Assembly: GCA_030650495.1 (NCBI GenBank)
Contig: JAUSEB010000320.1
Coordinates: 1 to 33,377, forward strand
Direction: 5' to 3'
DNA length: 33,377 nt
Source: Armatimonadota bacterium
Lineage (GTDB): Bacteria > Armatimonadota > UBA5829 > JAUSEB01
A program made the translations under genes and the position numbers. A model generated the notes under the pieces. That model ran no database searches. It was not told where the DNA came from and saw only the letters and a list, made by a program, of their open reading frames with translations. Positions within the stretch are counted from its first letter, which is position 1; the number at the start of each line of letters is the position of its first letter. This document shows positions 32,194 through 33,377 of the stretch, piece after piece.

Positions 32194-33377
32194 CTATGCT
32201 TTATGTATCGCCCTGCCAAGCGCGTCCATTGCAGCTTCCTGTATCGGCTCCGAAAGCGTCGGGTGCGGGTGAATCGCGGCGGCGATTTCCTCCAAAGTGG
32301 CTTCGTTTTTCATCGCCACAACGGCTTCGCTGATCAAATCCGTGGCGTGCGGGCCGAGGATGTGGACGCCTAATATCTCGTCATAACGAGGTTCGGCAAT
32401 CACCTTTACGAAGCCTTCCCGCTCTCCCATTCCCATAGCCTTGCCGTTTGCGCTGAATGGGAAAGTCCCAATCTTCAGTTCGGGATATTTCTCCCTGGCC
32501 TGCTCTTCGGTAAGTCCCACCGAAGCAAGTTCCGGCGCGGTGTAGACGCAGGCGGGGAAAACGCGATAGTCCATGCGAACGTCTTGCCCCATGGCGTGCT
32601 CAACGGCCACTTCACCTTCTGTCCAGGCAACATGGGCAAGCATCGGCTCGCCGATAACGTCCCCGATTGCGTAGATATTAGGCACGGCGGTCTGCATGCG
32701 CTCATTAACGAGAATCTTGCCGCGCTCGGTCTTGATGCCAAGGGACTCTATGCCAATGCCTTCACTCACAGGTTTGCGCCCAACAGCGACAAGAACTTTT
32801 TCAACTTCTATGGATTCCTCGCCGGATTGCGTCTTGATGAACACCCGCTTGCCGGTTTTCGTGTCTTCGGCTTTGCTGACGCTTGTCTTGGTCATGATTT
32901 TAATACCGGCTCGTTTGAGGCTCTTTTCAAGCTCATTAGCCATTTGGGTGTCTGCCGCCGGGACGACCTGGGACATAAGCTCGACTATCGTCACCTGTGT
33001 TCCGAGCATTGCAAACGTGTAACCGAACTCAAGACCTATTGCGCCTGCGCCGACGATGAGCATGCTGCCGGGGATTGCCTTGACCTCCAGAGCCTCATTG
33101 CTTGTCCAGACCGACTCACCAATTTCAAAGCCGGGTAGGGGAAGCAATGAGGGCACGGATCCAGTGGCAATGATGATGTTGCGCGCCGTTATGCTGCGGG
33201 AACCGCCATCATTCAGAGCTATATCGACAGTGTGCGCATCCTTAATTCGGGCTGTTCCGCGCACGTGCTCGACATTATTCTTTTTGAACAAAAGCTCGAC
33301 TCCGCCGCGCAACTGGGCAACTACTTTGTCCTTCCGGGCCATCATCTTGGCAACGTCAATGCTCGTATCGCCAACTT
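32194..33377 (-). CDS. lpdA: Dihydrolipoamide dehydrogenase (5' end outside window)
   Basis: The frame runs to the window edge (VGDTSIDVAKMMARKDKVVA...), so it is open at its N-terminus; 394 residues are visible. E3 of the pyruvate/2-oxoacid dehydrogenase or glycine cleavage complexes, a FAD- and NAD-dependent disulfide reductase. Present are NIIIATGSVP, the NAD-binding GAGAIGLEFGYTFAMLGTQV, VLVAVGRKP, the FAD-binding YAIGDVIGEPMLAHVAWTEG and the C-terminal HPHPTLSEPIQEA with the catalytic His-Glu pair. The redox cysteine pair (CxxxxC) and first FAD motif lie beyond the window. It ends in a clear terminator at 32132. Which complex it serves cannot be told. Confidence 0.96.
   Translation of the reverse strand, partial: VGDTSIDVAKMMARKDKVVAQLRGGVELLFKKNNVEHVRGTARIKDAHTVDIALNDGGSRSITARNIIIATGSVPSLLPLPGFEIGESVWTSNEALEVKAIPGSMLIVGAGAIGLEFGYTFAMLGTQVTIVELMSQVVPAADTQMANELEKSLKRAGIKIMTKTSVSKAEDTKTGKRVFIKTQSGEESIEVEKVLVAVGRKPVSEGIGIESLGIKTERGKILVNERMQTAVPNIYAIGDVIGEPMLAHVAWTEGEVAVEHAMGQDVRMDYRVFPACVYTAPELASVGLTEEQAREKYPELKIGTFPFSANGKAMGMGEREGFVKVIAEPRYDEILGVHILGPHATDLISEAVVAMKNEATLEEIAAAIHPHPTLSEPIQEAAMDALGRAIHKA

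Overview
This window looks like a chromosomal segment from a Gram-negative-type (diderm), probably uncultured bacterium. Base composition is moderately GC-rich by eye. The diderm reading rests on a predicted outer-membrane barrel-like protein (5351-7756), two secreted or lipoprotein-type proteins and a LAGC lipoprotein. The gene mix (DUF3866 next to an ADP-ribose-pyrophosphatase-type NUDIX enzyme, a modular secreted beta-helix protein with a C-terminal OB-like domain, GH4, MocA, sulfatase and FG-GAP proteins) suggests Armatimonadota or a neighbouring phylum. That placement is inference from gene style, not from a marker gene.

Region by region: (1) 1-4087, plus strand, tightly packed: the tail of a SIS-domain amino-sugar isomerase/deaminase-like protein, an M20 peptidase, DUF3866, a NUDIX hydrolase and NagA. 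(2) 4188-7756: an orphan two-zinc-finger anti-sigma-like membrane protein followed by an outer-membrane-type protein. (3) 8153-12958: a 1601-residue secreted protein made of four right-handed beta-helix modules. (4) 13059-15639: a small divergent membrane-anchored protein, then a Clp1/GRC3-type polynucleotide kinase, a histidine phosphatase and a DUF1232 protein; the block is bracketed by inverted copies of a 33-bp repeat. (5) 15989-21827: a zinc-ribbon peptide with a structured leader, a K+-independent H+-pyrophosphatase under a consensus promoter, an MscS-type channel, a PHP phosphoesterase and a DMT exporter. (6) 21984-25234: a secreted ADP-ribosylglycohydrolase-family protein, a ribose-type binding lipoprotein and a ribose-type permease, with no ATPase gene. 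(7) 29294-25255, minus strand: GH4 glycosidase, Gfo/Idh/MocA oxidoreductase and sulfatase, probably one operon for cytoplasmic glycan breakdown. (8) 29356-30699: an MNT/HEPN toxin-antitoxin pair and a separate RxxxxH HEPN-like protein, meeting at a decayed fragment of a second GH4 start. (9) 30954-33377, minus strand: an FG-GAP repeat protein and dihydrolipoamide dehydrogenase (5' end outside the window).

The intergenic regions are rich in small dispersed palindromic repeats of at least five kinds: CTGACAGCTGA-type, GTTGAG-type, GTCATTYCGA-type hairpins, CTATGCTTCGG-type palindromes, and a GGGGCGAAGCATCTGC-type inverted repeat. One copy is nested inside another, and one inverted repeat supplies the last codons and sets the stop position of two convergent genes. 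These repeats, and the HEPN junction inside the glycan locus, are the least ordinary parts of the window. Nothing here proves a new biological system. The best candidates are the HEPN island, the ADP-ribosylglycohydrolase/ribose-transport operon and the leader RNA of the zinc-ribbon peptide.
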